From: Lichenibacterium ramalinae
GTDB lineage: Bacteria > Pseudomonadota > Alphaproteobacteria > Rhizobiales > Beijerinckiaceae
Assembly: GCF_004137085.1 (NCBI RefSeq)
Contig: NZ_QYBC01000001.1
Coordinates: 186,001 to 250,000, forward strand
Direction: 5' to 3'
DNA: 64,000 bases
The notes beneath the pieces are model-generated. The model was not told the origin of the DNA, did not search any database, and saw only the letters and a program-made list of their open reading frames with translations. Shown here in pieces: positions 9,943 through 18,614 of the stretch (the first letter of the stretch is position 1; the number at the start of each line of letters is the position of its first letter). A program made the translations under genes and the position numbers.

Positions 9943-11241
9943 ATGAACGTCGGCGATCCAGCGGAAAGCGCCACCGGCCGCGCGGGCTCCGCACGGCCCG
10001 GCCCCGCGCCCGTCGCCCCGCCCGCGGCCCGGCGTCTCGCCACGCTGTCGGCCGCGCTGCTCGGCTTCGTGCTGCCGGTGCTCATGGTGGTGGCCAACAA
10101 GTCCGCGCCGGCGAGTCTCGCGGCGGCGGCCCTCGCCGCCAACGGCGCGGCGCTGCTCGCCGGCCACGGGCGGATTCTCGCGGCCCGCTACCGCGCCGCC
10201 GCCGTCGCGCCGACCGCCCTGCTGGTCGCCGGTATTTTGGCGCTGATGGCCGCCAGCTTCGCCTGGACGATCGCGCCGCAGCTGACGGCGCGCGGCCTCG
10301 TCGAGGGCCTGCCGGAACTGCTGTCGGCCCTCGGCCTCGCGGCGGCCTGGCCCCTCGTGGCGCGACCGCGGGACGCGCGCTGGCTCGTCGCCGGCGTCGC
10401 GGCGGCGGGGCTGCTGATCGTGGTCGAGCATGGGACGGGCATGCCGCTGCATGCGCTGGCGCGGGCGCGCGGCGAAGCCTGGGACCTGAAGCGCAGCGCC
10501 GTTCCGCCGCTTCTCCTGCTCTGGCCCGCCGCCGCCCTGCTCTGGCCGGCCCGGCGCTTCGCCGCCCTCGGCCTGCTCGGCCTCGCCGTCGCCGCCGGCG
10601 TCGCGGCGGCCCATTCGGGCGCCCCCGCGGTCGGCCTGGCGCTCGGCGCCGCGCTGTTCGGCGCCGCGCTGGTGGCGCCCCGGCCGGCGCTCGGCTTGAC
10701 CGGCCTCGGCCTCGCCCTCCTCGTCGCCTGCGCGCCCTGGACCGGCTCGATCCTCAGCCGGGCGCTGCCGCCCGATGCCCGGCAGGAGCTGCGCGAGGAG
10801 CATGCCGAGCACCGCCTGTCGATCTGGACCGCCTTCGAGCACCGCGGCTTCGACCGGCCCTGGCTGGGCCATGGCTTCGACGCGAGCTTCCGTGTGGCGG
10901 AGACGCCCCGCCCCGACGGGGCCGCTCCCCCGCCCGACAGCGCGCCCATCGTGGGCTTCCACCCGCACGACATCCTGCTGCAGGCCTGGGTGGAGCTCGG
11001 CAGCCTCGGCCTCGCCGCGGCGGCGCTGGCGTCGACCTTCGTCGTGGCGCGGCTCGCCCGGCGCCGCGGCCCGGGGCTGGCGGCCCGGCTCGGGCTGCTG
11101 GTGTCGGTGATGACCGTCGGCCTCGTCGGCCTCAGCGCCTGGCAGCCCTGGTGGCTCGCCTCCATCGCGGCCGCCCTGCTGTGGTTCGACCATGGCGATC
11201 GGGGGACGGGCGCCGACGGCGGGCTGCCGCACCGCCATTGA
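9943..11241 (+). CDS. O-antigen ligase (WaaL/Wzy-type) family membrane protein
   Basis: This 432-residue polytopic protein has about ten hydrophobic helices and one large periplasmic loop. Near the end of that loop sits FHPHDILLQAWVELGSLGL, the H-P-H-(N/D)-x-x-L-Q-x-x-x-E-x-G-x-x-G signature of the Wzy_C/O-antigen ligase family, with the typical RLSIWTAFEHRGFDRPWLGHGF before it. Such proteins join or polymerise undecaprenyl-linked glycans at the periplasmic face. I chose ATG 9943 with AGAGGC upstream; earlier in-frame codons belong to a low-complexity stretch. The gene is divergent from the CitE-like gene (114-base gap). No other polysaccharide genes are adjacent, so the exact glycan (LPS O-antigen or exopolysaccharide) cannot be told. 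Confidence 0.88.
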   Translation: MNVGDPAESATGRAGSARPGPAPVAPPAARRLATLSAALLGFVLPVLMVVANKSAPASLAAAALAANGAALLAGHGRILAARYRAAAVAPTALLVAGILALMAASFAWTIAPQLTARGLVEGLPELLSALGLAAAWPLVARPRDARWLVAGVAAAGLLIVVEHGTGMPLHALARARGEAWDLKRSAVPPLLLLWPAAALLWPARRFAALGLLGLAVAAGVAAAHSGAPAVGLALGAALFGAALVAPRPALGLTGLGLALLVACAPWTGSILSRALPPDARQELREEHAEHRLSIWTAFEHRGFDRPWLGHGFDASFRVAETPRPDGAAPPPDSAPIVGFHPHDILLQAWVELGSLGLAAAALASTFVVARLARRRGPGLAARLGLLVSVMTVGLVGLSAWQPWWLASIAAALLWFDHGDRGTGADGGLPHRH

Positions 11242-11415
11242 CCGCACGCAGTTTTCCGACGACGGCATCAGTCGTCGGGCTACGCCCGTTCGCGATCCCC
11301 CCGGCCCCGTGTCTTCCAGGGAAACGGGGAGGCTTGTCGCTGTCCAAGTCGGGATTCAGCGTTCGGCCCGCTACGCTGCACATTCCGGAGGGGATCGGGA
11401 ACAGGACGGGATTTA

Positions 11416-11444
11416 GCGTGTGTCAGGCTGCTGCTGACACACGC
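11416..11444. repeat. 11-bp perfect inverted repeat, 7-base loop
   Basis: GCGTGTGTCAG (11416-11426) is followed by a seven-base loop GCTGCTG and the exact complement CTGACACACGC (11434-11444). An outer pair, ATTTAG at 11411-11416 and CTAAAT near 11449-11454, extends the symmetry with an offset. There is no T tract on either side, so it is not a standard rho-independent terminator, although it sits about 175 bases after the ligase stop. A protein-binding or recombination site is also possible. Confidence 0.65.
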
Positions 11445-11478
11445 CAGCTCTAAATTGCAGGTCTAATCATAAACTTAA

Positions 11479-11497
11479 GTTGAAGCTCCGCTTCAAC
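11479..11497. repeat. 8-bp perfect hairpin with 3-base loop
   Basis: GTTGAAGC (11479-11486), TCC, then GCTTCAAC (11490-11497) form a tight perfect stem-loop. It lies about 190 bases beyond the stop of the convergent dCTP deaminase-like gene. It lacks a T tract, so a terminator is possible but unproven. Confidence 0.55.
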
Positions 11498-11689
11498 AAC
11501 AGCCTGACGGACTCTAGCGTATCGCCGAAGCAGCCGTTTGCGGTCATAACATTCTCAACCTGTCGAAGTTTCGTCCGCATCCATCAAACGAGCGCTCTCT
11601 TCTTCCTATTGAGCCCGCCCCAGTCGTTGCAATGGCGGCCAATCGAATGACGCGGAGGGGATGACATGAAAACCATCAAGCCTCGGCTC

Positions 11690-12250
11690 TCAGACGGTGC
11701 GGTCTACGCTTTGCCCAGCGAAGCGTCCTTCGTAGCCTTTTTCCGGCGTCCCCAGGGTCTGCTCGAAGATCAGCTGGCAAATCTTCATCCCCGACCGAAG
11801 ACGGATCGGCAGATGGCCGTGGTTGATGATCTCAAGCCTGATGCGCCCGTTGAAACCGGCATGGATCGTCGGGGCCGTCACGTGGATAGCCAATCCGAGG
11901 CGCCCGAGTGAGCTTTTACCCTCGACTCTGGCCGCAAGCCGTGGCGACTCGCGCAAATCGACGTATTCAGTCGTCCAAGCTAATATGAGCTTCTTGGGTT
12001 CAAGCTCATATCGACCTCTCTCATCGATGTTGATCCTAAACGTTTGCTCGCCAAGCACCTTCTCGATGGGATAGTCTTGGCGACCAGGATCAAAATGGCT
12101 GTCGGTTGCGCTCGTTCTGAATTCACTGATCGACGGATCAAGAGTCAGGTCAACGCTGGTGGACGCGAACGCCTCGTTAGCTGGAGGCGGATCAATCTTC
12201 AACGTCTTGAGCTGAAGCGCCAGCCTGATCTCTCGATCCGTCAAAATCAC
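11690..12250 (-). CDS. dCTP deaminase / dUTPase-superfamily protein
   Basis: The 186-residue product has the length and fold signature of Dcd: MILTDREIRLAL at the start, STSVDLTLD near residues 30-38, then VEGKSSLGRLG (residues 109-119) and HVTAPTIHAGFNGRIRLEI, where Glu140 corresponds to the catalytic glutamate of dCTP deaminases. Ser114 and Arg117 match active-site positions. The family deaminates dCTP to dUTP, feeding thymidylate synthesis; related enzymes also act in phage defence by draining dCTP. Its start overlaps the stop of the preceding 85-codon gene (ATGA). The surrounding DNA is unusually AT-rich, suggesting transfer, so this may be an accessory rather than the housekeeping dcd. 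Confidence 0.85.
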   Translation of the reverse strand: MILTDREIRLALQLKTLKIDPPPANEAFASTSVDLTLDPSISEFRTSATDSHFDPGRQDYPIEKVLGEQTFRINIDERGRYELEPKKLILAWTTEYVDLRESPRLAARVEGKSSLGRLGLAIHVTAPTIHAGFNGRIRLEIINHGHLPIRLRSGMKICQLIFEQTLGTPEKGYEGRFAGQSVDRTV

Positions 12251-12504
12251 GCAGGCACCCTATCGAGAACGTCTGTTCGGTTCACCCAAACGCGCCATTT
12301 GCCGCTCATAGTCTCCCGCGGCAGCTCGACGAGCAAAAGCTTGCCCTCTCCGCCGACAGGGAACCCGATATCGAGAGTACCATTATCGATTGAGCGGCGA
12401 TCTACAATCAAGCTTTCTTTTTCTCCATGAGCGGTGGTGACCCCCACGAAGACCTCGCTCGGATGCTGACCCTCGCCGAGTTCCTGAACACGGATCACTG
12501 GCAT
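12247..12504 (-). CDS. small protein of unknown function coupled to the dCTP deaminase
   Basis: I do not recognise this 85-residue product. It reads as a compact, mainly beta protein with alternating hydrophobic and charged residues (VFVGVTTAHGEKESLIVD, GEGKLLLVELPRE, KWRVWVNRTDVLDRV), with no signal peptide or membrane helix. Support for its being real is good: an AAGGAGG ribosome binding site lies seven bases before the ATG at 12504, and its stop overlaps the start of the deaminase gene in ATGA fashion. It is the first gene of a two-gene unit in low-GC DNA. It might modulate or partner the deaminase, but that is inference from position. Confidence 0.75.
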   Translation of the reverse strand: MPVIRVQELGEGQHPSEVFVGVTTAHGEKESLIVDRRSIDNGTLDIGFPVGGEGKLLLVELPRETMSGKWRVWVNRTDVLDRVPA

Positions 12505-13085
12505 CTCTCATCCTCCTTACGGGTGTCATCAGGACGCGTGGCAGGCATCCGATTCGTCAACTCCTCCCCGACAACGCTCAAGCTAGCGACTCGGGTCGCA
12601 TCTGAATCGTCAGTTGAATTCCTTGCGCATCGCTGTGGAAAACTATCACGGAACAAAACATGAACATAGCGATGAAGCCAGCCCTCCCTCTCGGCGGCGT
12701 TCGACGGATGCGCCGAGCGTCTCAGCATCGACCCCTTAGCTTACGTTTCCCATGCCAGGCTGATCATGGGGACTTTTCAAAGCGACATCGCTGCGTCGCT
12801 CGATCGCTCGTGCCTTTTGAGCGGATCGAGAAGCATGCTTCGCGGACGGCCGATCGCAGGAACTCCGATGCCGGAAACATCCGCGTCGCCGACCGCCGTC
12901 ACCGAGATGAACGGCCTTACGCGTCTGACTTGCAGCCCGCATGTCCGGCAAGCACCTTCACCAGAAACTGAACCAGGCTGGACTCGCCCCGGCTGGCAGG
13001 GTTCGGCACGGCGAGGCGCATGGGCTCGTGTACCGGTCCCACCTCGCTCCACAAAGCTCGCGAGCACGGAGGGGCGGGTCAGGCC
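12505..13085. other. low-GC intergenic region upstream of the deaminase pair
   Basis: This 581-base stretch must contain the promoter of the deaminase pair, but no strong -35/-10 pair is evident. Several short open frames cross it on both strands (for example 12660-12971 plus and 12777-13067 minus), and none shows a recognisable domain or a good ribosome binding site. The composition returns to high GC only near 12980, which suggests the right edge of the acquired patch. Confidence 0.5.
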
Positions 13086-14660
13086 CTACCCCGGCGCCTT
13101 CCACGGAAACGTCCACGTCTCGGTCAGGGCCTTGTTGCCGGATTTGAGGAAGGCGCGCAGGTCGGTGCTCTGGCCGGCCGGCAGTTCCACGTCGATGGCG
13201 GCGCGGAAGCCGTTGATGTGGGGGTTGGGGACGAGGAAGCTGCGGGTGATGTGGCCGTTGGTCGAGGTCGGCACCACCTGCACCAGCGCGGGGTCGGTGG
13301 CGTAATAGGCGAGGTCGCCGCCCGAGAAGTCGATGATGAAGCGGCGGGAGCCGGGCGACGCCACCTCCTTGGAGCCCAGCGCCCGCGCCTGGGTCTGGTA
13401 GGTCTTGGTGACGCGGCCGCCCGGCGACAGGCGGGCGAGGTTGAGGCTGGCCGTCACCGTGTAGGCGACCGCCAGGGGCTTGCCCACCTCGACGGCGGCA
13501 TTGGGCACCCAGGAGGCCACGATGTTGTCGTTGGTCTCGTCCTGGGTGGGGAGTTCGACGAGTTCCACCCGCCCCTCGCCCCAGTCTCCCTTGGGCTCGA
13601 TCCAGTAGGACGGGCGCAGCTCGTAGCCGAGGTCGAGGTCCTGATAGTCCTCGAAGACGCGGTCGCGCTGCAGCAGGCCGAAGCCCTGCACGCCCTTGTC
13701 GAGGAAGGCCGAGACTTCCGGCTGCATGGGGTTGCGCAGCGGCCGCCAGATCCATTCGCCCGTGCTCGAATGGATGAGCAGCCCGTCGGAATCGTGCAGT
13801 TCGGGCCGGAAGTCGTCCGAAAAGCGCCGGTCGTTCTGGCTGGTGAAGAACATGGAGGTCAGCGGCGCCAGGCCGAGCTTGAAGTCGGTCCGGCGCGGGA
13901 ACAGCGTCGCCGACACTTCGAGCACGGTTTCGGCGCCCGGGTAGAGGTCGAACCGGTAGGCGCCCGTGACGGAAGCGCCGTCGAGCAGCGCGTAGATGGT
14001 GACGCGCTCGGCGAGCGGGCCGGGCGTCTCGATCCAGAACTCGCGGAAGAAGGGGAATTCCTCGCCGGGCGAGCCCGCCCCGACGGCGAGGCCGCGGGCC
14101 GAAAGGCCGTAGCGCTGGCGACGGCCGAGGAAGCGGAAGTATGAGGCGCCGAGGAAGGCCGCGACCTCGTCCAGGACCTCGGGCCGGTTCAACGGGTAGA
14201 GCAGCCGGAAGCCCGCGAAGCCGAGGTTCAGCGGCAGCGGCTTGTCGATCTTGTTGCGGCCGTAGTCGAAGAGGTTCGCCGCATAGGGCACCGGCGTGGC
14301 GATCCCCTCGCGGATGACGTTGACGGTCACGGGCCGGGGATAGATGTGGCCGAGGTGGAACATCTCCATGCGGAACGGGCCGCCCTCGGTGCCGAGCAGG
14401 GCCTTGTCGCGGCGGAAGCGGATGTCGCGCCAGCTGTCGAAGTCGAGCCGGGCGAGGGCGTCGGGCAAGGGCGGCGGGTTCGCCTCGAAGGGCGCGGTGC
14501 CGATCTCGCGGGCGCGCTTGAGGACGTCCTCGAAGCCGAAATGGGGGGCGGGTTCGGCGGGCGTCTGGGACACGGTCTGCGCCATCAGCGGGTTCGCCGC
14601 GACCTGGGCCAGCCCGGCCGCGATGCCGGCCACGATGGCGCGACGGTCCAAGGATAGCAT
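13086..14660 (-). CDS. opgG: glucan biosynthesis protein OpgG/MdoG
   Basis: This 524-residue periplasmic protein belongs to the OpgG/OpgD family, needed for backbone synthesis or branching of osmoregulated periplasmic glucans. The N-terminus MLSLDRRAIVAGIAAG has a twin-arginine pair and hydrophobic core ending near MAQ, so Tat export is likely. The mature part shows the family's order: FGFEDVLKRARE, LDFDSWRDIRFRR, GEEFPFFREFWIE, FFTSQNDRRFSDDFRPELHD, GEWIWRPLRNP and the C-terminal immunoglobulin-like domain around RRFIIDFSGGDLAYY. I chose ATG 14660 because it directly precedes the signal peptide; an upstream ATG at 14852 would bury it. No opgH glycosyltransferase is adjacent, so the partner must be elsewhere. 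Confidence 0.93.
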   Translation of the reverse strand: MLSLDRRAIVAGIAAGLAQVAANPLMAQTVSQTPAEPAPHFGFEDVLKRAREIGTAPFEANPPPLPDALARLDFDSWRDIRFRRDKALLGTEGGPFRMEMFHLGHIYPRPVTVNVIREGIATPVPYAANLFDYGRNKIDKPLPLNLGFAGFRLLYPLNRPEVLDEVAAFLGASYFRFLGRRQRYGLSARGLAVGAGSPGEEFPFFREFWIETPGPLAERVTIYALLDGASVTGAYRFDLYPGAETVLEVSATLFPRRTDFKLGLAPLTSMFFTSQNDRRFSDDFRPELHDSDGLLIHSSTGEWIWRPLRNPMQPEVSAFLDKGVQGFGLLQRDRVFEDYQDLDLGYELRPSYWIEPKGDWGEGRVELVELPTQDETNDNIVASWVPNAAVEVGKPLAVAYTVTASLNLARLSPGGRVTKTYQTQARALGSKEVASPGSRRFIIDFSGGDLAYYATDPALVQVVPTSTNGHITRSFLVPNPHINGFRAAIDVELPAGQSTDLRAFLKSGNKALTETWTFPWKAPG

Positions 14661-14978
14661 GCGGGACTCCGGCTGGGGCGCCGGCGGGGGCCGACGCGGG
14701 TTCGTGTTTCGCGCAGGCGTTCCGGCCGAAGCCACCTCGCTCCAGGCTCCGGCACATCCGCCGGTCTTCGAGGTAGCGGGAGCTGTGCCGTGGGGCAAGC
14801 GGGGATGCGGCGACGCCTCCATCGCCGCACGCCGGGACCGTCCGGGGCTCACCGTGACGGAGCGCGCTTCGGCCGACCCCGTTCAGGGGGCGACCGAAGG
14901 CCGGCCCTCGCATGGCTCCCGTATGGCGCCGCTGTCACGCAGGCTTTACGCTGCCCCACCCGAATCTGGAGATCCGCC
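14661..14978. other. divergent promoter region opgG / LuxR regulator
   Basis: This 318-base gap separates opgG (minus) from the LuxR-type regulator (plus) and should carry both promoters. GC content is high and I cannot pick convincing -35/-10 elements or an operator palindrome. Open frames extending from both genes into the gap are low-complexity and are not used. Confidence 0.4.
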
Positions 14979-16130
14979 GTGGACGCTGCTCTGTCGGATG
15001 CCATCAAGGCCATCTATGCTTGCGCGGCACGGCCGGCAGATTGGCCAGAGACTTTGCGGACGATCGCGCAGTGTTTCGACGACGTGGGAGCCCTGCTGCT
15101 CTATCGGCGGGACGACGGCAGCTTCAGAACCATCGTGTCGCCGAACCTCGAACCGTTCGCCGAGGCCTATCATTCCAAATGGTGGCGCTACGATATTCGG
15201 GCCGCCCGATCCCTCGACTATGCCTATCGCGATCACGTCGGCGCTATAACGGACCGGCATGGCGTCACCGACGAGGAGATCGAGACCCACCCGATCTATA
15301 CTGAATTCCTCGCTCCGCTGGGCTTGCGCTGGGTGGCCGGCGTCCAGGTGCTGCCGCAATCGGGCATGGCGGTCGCGCTGTCGGTCCATCGCGCACCGTC
15401 CAAGCCGCCCTACAGCGACGAGGAGCTGGCCCTCCTCACGCTGCTGGGCCAGCATGTCGAGCAGGCGCTGCGTCTCAGTCTCAGACTGATCGACGCCGAA
15501 ACGGTCGGCCTGGGGTTGGGGGATAGCCTGGGCCGCCTCGCGATCGGGGCCTTCGTGCTGGGCGACGACGGCCGGGTCGTCTTCGCCAACAGCAGGGCCG
15601 AGGCGATGCTGTCGCACGCCTTCGTGGTCAAGGGCGGCGTCCTAACCTGCCGGTCGCCGGTGGACCAGAAGCGCCTGACCGCGCTCCTGGCGCATTGCGG
15701 CCAGATTTCCCAAGACGCCCCGCCCCAGCGGACCGTGGCCCCCTTCGTCATCGAGGACGGACCGACCCGGCTCGCCGTCTACGCGCTGCCGCTCACCGCC
15801 GGGACCGCCCCGACGGAACGGCTGCTGACGGGAGGGCGCACGATCCTGCTCGCTGTCGCGATCGCCGCGGGCGAGCCCGTCGATCCCGGCCTCCTGCGCG
15901 ACGTCTGTGGTCTCACCCTCGGCGAGGCCCGTGTCGCTTCGCTGATCGCCAATGGGCTCAGCCCGTCGGCGGCTGCCGATCGGCTCAACCTCGCCGAGAA
16001 TACAGTGCGTTCAGTCCTGAAACGGGTCTTCGACAAACTCGACGTGTCCCGGCAATCGGAGCTGGCCGCCCTGCTTTCGAGCCTGAAAGCGGCCGAAGCG
16101 CGCGCCGATGCCGGCCGGTCCCGCTTTTAG
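14979..16130 (+). CDS. LuxR-family transcriptional regulator
   Basis: The 383-residue product ends in a LuxR-type helix-turn-helix: LTLGEARVASLIANGLSPSA followed by ADRLNLAENTVRSVLKRVFDKLDVSRQSEL, roughly residues 312-365. The N-terminal part is a PAS/GAF-like sensor region typical of LuxR solos in Rhizobiales (RRDDGSFRTIVSPNLEPFAEAY, SKPPYSDEELALLTLLGQHVEQAL, FVLGDDGRVVFANSRAEAML). The start is GTG 14979 (VDAALSDAIKAIY), with TGGAG six bases upstream; upstream in-frame codons lack similarity to the family. No luxI-type synthase is nearby, and the signal is unknown. It is divergent from opgG, so control of opgG is possible but not shown. Confidence 0.88.
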   Translation: MDAALSDAIKAIYACAARPADWPETLRTIAQCFDDVGALLLYRRDDGSFRTIVSPNLEPFAEAYHSKWWRYDIRAARSLDYAYRDHVGAITDRHGVTDEEIETHPIYTEFLAPLGLRWVAGVQVLPQSGMAVALSVHRAPSKPPYSDEELALLTLLGQHVEQALRLSLRLIDAETVGLGLGDSLGRLAIGAFVLGDDGRVVFANSRAEAMLSHAFVVKGGVLTCRSPVDQKRLTALLAHCGQISQDAPPQRTVAPFVIEDGPTRLAVYALPLTAGTAPTERLLTGGRTILLAVAIAAGEPVDPGLLRDVCGLTLGEARVASLIANGLSPSAAADRLNLAENTVRSVLKRVFDKLDVSRQSELAALLSSLKAAEARADAGRSRF

Positions 16131-16196
16131 ACCTGATCTCCAAGCCGCGGTCGGAACAGCCTTCCCGCCGCCGCCTTCCACGCCTAGATCGACGGC

Positions 16197-18416
16197 ATGA
16201 GCTCGACCAGCCTCCGATCCGACGCCCCCCCGCCCGACGACGACCTCGACGACGTCATGGACGATGCCGACGACGAGCGCGTCGGCGAACGCGAGTCCGG
16301 CATCGACCTCGGCTTCGACGCCGAGGAAGCCGCCCCGGCCTCGGTGCGCCAGGGCGCGGCCGTCATCCGCCGCCACTGGGCCACGCTGCCCATGGGGCCG
16401 GGCGTCTACCGCATGCTCGGCGCCGACGGCGAAGTGCTCTACGTCGGCAAGGCCAAGAGCCTCAAGAAGCGCGTCGCCTCCTACACGAGGGCGGCCGGCC
16501 ATTCGCGCCGCATCGCCCAGATGATCTCGCTCACGACCGCCATGGTCTTCGTGTCCACCGCGACCGAGACCGAGGCGCTGCTGCTCGAAGCCAACTACAT
16601 CAAGCAGATGAAGCCCCGCTTCAACGTCGTGATGCGGGACGACAAGTCGTTCCCCTACATCCTGGTCACGGCGGACCCGAAGGCCCCGCAGATCACCAAG
16701 CATCGCGGCGCCCGCAACCGCAAGGGCGATTACTTCGGGCCTTTCGCCAGCGTGTGGGCGGTGAACCGCACGCTGAACGCGCTGCAGCGGGCCTTCCTCC
16801 TGCGCTCCTGTTCGGACAGCTATTACGACAACCGCACCCGGCCCTGCCTGCTCTTCCAGATCAAGCGCTGCTCGGGCCCCTGCACCGGCGAGGTGACGTC
16901 CGAGGGCTACCGCGAGCTCGTCGACGAGGCGCGGGACTTCCTGGCCGGCAAGAGCCGCGCCGTGAAGGACCGGCTCGCCGCCGAGATGCTGCAGGCCGCC
17001 GACGCCATGGAGTTCGAGCGCGCCGCGCGCCTGCGCGACCGCGTCGCGGCGCTGTCCGCCGTCCAGGGCCAGCAGGGCATCAACCCGAAGAGCGTCGCGG
17101 AGGCCGACGTCTTCGCCGTGGTGGACGAGGCCGGGCAGTTCGCCATCGAGGTCTTCTTCTTCCGCACCTACCAGAACTGGGGCAACCGCACCTACTACCC
17201 GCGGGCCGACCGTTCGCTGGCGTCGGGCGAGGTGCTCGACAGCTTCCTGGTGCAGTTCTACGCCGACAAGCCGCCGCCGCGGCTCGTGCTGCTGTCGCAC
17301 GAGGTGGAGAACCGGGCGCTGCTGGCCGAGGCCCTCACCGAGCGCGCCGGCTTCGCCGTGGAGGTGGCGGTGCCCCAGCGCGGCGAGAAGCGCGACCTCG
17401 TCGAGGGGGCGGCCGCGAACGGCCGGCAGGCCCTGGCCCGCAAGCTCGCCGAGACGGCCAGCCAGGAAAAGCTGCTGGCGGGGCTCGGCGCCGCCTTCGG
17501 CATGGACCGCACACCGCGCCGCGTCGAGGTTTACGACAATTCCCACATCATGGGCACCAACGCGGTCGGCGCCATGATCGTGGCGGGGCCGTCGGGCTTC
17601 ATGAAGACCCAGTACCGCACCTTCAACATGAAGGACGTCACGCCCGGCGACGACTTCGGCATGATGCGGCAGATGCTGCGGCGGCGCTTCGCCCGCCTGC
17701 TGCGCGAGTCGCGCGGCGCTTCGGCCGACGACGCCCTGATGGCGGCGGCGCTGGAGGACGAGGCCCCGTCCGCCGACGGGGTCGACGACGCGGTCGCGGC
17801 GGGGTCGGACGGGTCCGAGACCGTCGACATGCCGTTCGAAGCCGAGGGTCCGATGGCGGCGGGTTCGGACCCGGACGATCCCGCCATGCAGGTCGACGAG
17901 GCGCCGTCGCTCGACTTCGACGACGGCTCGCCCTGGCCCGACCTGCTGCTCATCGACGGCGGCAAGGGGCAGCTGGCGGCGGTGCGCGAGATCATGGCGG
18001 AGCTCGGCGTGCCGGTGCTGTTCGGCCCCGGTGCGGTGCCGAACGGCCTCGCCGTCGTGGGCATCGCCAAGGGGCCGGACCGCGACGCGGGCCGCGAAAC
18101 CTTCTTCGCGGCCGGGCGCGAGCCCTTCAAGCTGCACGAGCGCGACCCTGCGCTGTATTTCGTGCAGCGGCTGCGCGACGAGGCGCATCGCTTCGCCATC
18201 GGCACCCACCGGGCCAAGCGCAAGAAGGACATCACGCGCTCGCCGCTCGACGAGGTGGCGGGCATCGGCCCGGCCCGCAAGCGCGCCCTGCTCCACGCCT
18301 TCGGCACCGCCAAGGCCATCGGGCGCGCCAGCCTGTCCGACCTCGAGAAGGTGCCGGGCGTCAATGCCGCGACGGCGAAGCGGGTCTACGACTTCTTCAA
18401 CGAGGGTGGGACGTGA
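16197..18416 (+). CDS. uvrC: excinuclease ABC subunit C
   Basis: UvrC makes both incisions around DNA lesions in nucleotide excision repair with UvrA and UvrB. Domains in order: an acidic N-terminal tail (residues 1-50), GIY-YIG nuclease ([20 protein letters not shown], about 69-95), a cysteine-containing region ([21 protein letters not shown]), the UVR motif (about 255-285), the RNase H-like nuclease beginning [13 protein letters not shown] (about 441), and C-terminal helix-hairpin-helix repeats ([17 protein letters not shown], 685-738). At 739 residues it is longer than usual, because an acidic glycine/serine-rich insertion (about residues 514-577) splits the nuclease domain before [11 protein letters not shown]. 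The ATG at 16197 keeps the acidic tail. Confidence 0.96.
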   Translation: MSSTSLRSDAPPPDDDLDDVMDDADDERVGERESGIDLGFDAEEAAPASVRQGAAVIRRHWATLPMGPGVYRMLGADGEVLYVGKAKSLKKRVASYTRAAGHSRRIAQMISLTTAMVFVSTATETEALLLEANYIKQMKPRFNVVMRDDKSFPYILVTADPKAPQITKHRGARNRKGDYFGPFASVWAVNRTLNALQRAFLLRSCSDSYYDNRTRPCLLFQIKRCSGPCTGEVTSEGYRELVDEARDFLAGKSRAVKDRLAAEMLQAADAMEFERAARLRDRVAALSAVQGQQGINPKSVAEADVFAVVDEAGQFAIEVFFFRTYQNWGNRTYYPRADRSLASGEVLDSFLVQFYADKPPPRLVLLSHEVENRALLAEALTERAGFAVEVAVPQRGEKRDLVEGAAANGRQALARKLAETASQEKLLAGLGAAFGMDRTPRRVEVYDNSHIMGTNAVGAMIVAGPSGFMKTQYRTFNMKDVTPGDDFGMMRQMLRRRFARLLRESRGASADDALMAAALEDEAPSADGVDDAVAAGSDGSETVDMPFEAEGPMAAGSDPDDPAMQVDEAPSLDFDDGSPWPDLLLIDGGKGQLAAVREIMAELGVPVLFGPGAVPNGLAVVGIAKGPDRDAGRETFFAAGREPFKLHERDPALYFVQRLRDEAHRFAIGTHRAKRKKDITRSPLDEVAGIGPARKRALLHAFGTAKAIGRASLSDLEKVPGVNAATAKRVYDFFNEGGT

Positions 18417-18614
18417 TGCCATGGCCGATGCCCTCGTCCCGCTCCCGATCGGCAAGCCGGACATCGTCGTCCGCGAAGGCCTGGAAGGGCGGCGGCGCGC
18501 CGGTCGTGCGGGCGAACCAGGCGACGCGGGCCAGAGCGACCGGGACAGGGTCGTGGCGGGATCGCCGACCCGCGGCTTCGAACCTCCAGCCAACGCTGCA
18601 CGCCACCCTGATCC

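Larger units (their letters stand above)
11242..11689. other. low-GC intergenic region with two perfect hairpins
   Basis: This 448-base stretch lies between the convergent O-antigen ligase and dCTP deaminase-like genes. I see no convincing gene. Its base composition falls sharply: by hand count only 27 of 60 bases in 11461-11520 are G or C, against 51 of 60 in 10561-10620. It holds two perfect inverted repeats, listed separately. The drop in GC suggests that this is the left edge of an acquired patch. Confidence 0.6.

Noticed and set aside
12495-12728. 77-codon minus-strand ORF just upstream of the 85-residue gene
   Set aside because: It overlaps the ribosome binding site and start of the well-supported 85-residue gene, has no recognisable domain and no ribosome binding site of its own that I can see.
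12660-13305. Several overlapping ORFs on both strands upstream of the deaminase pair
   Set aside because: They overlap each other, run into the opgG 3' end, lack good ribosome binding sites and show no family resemblance.
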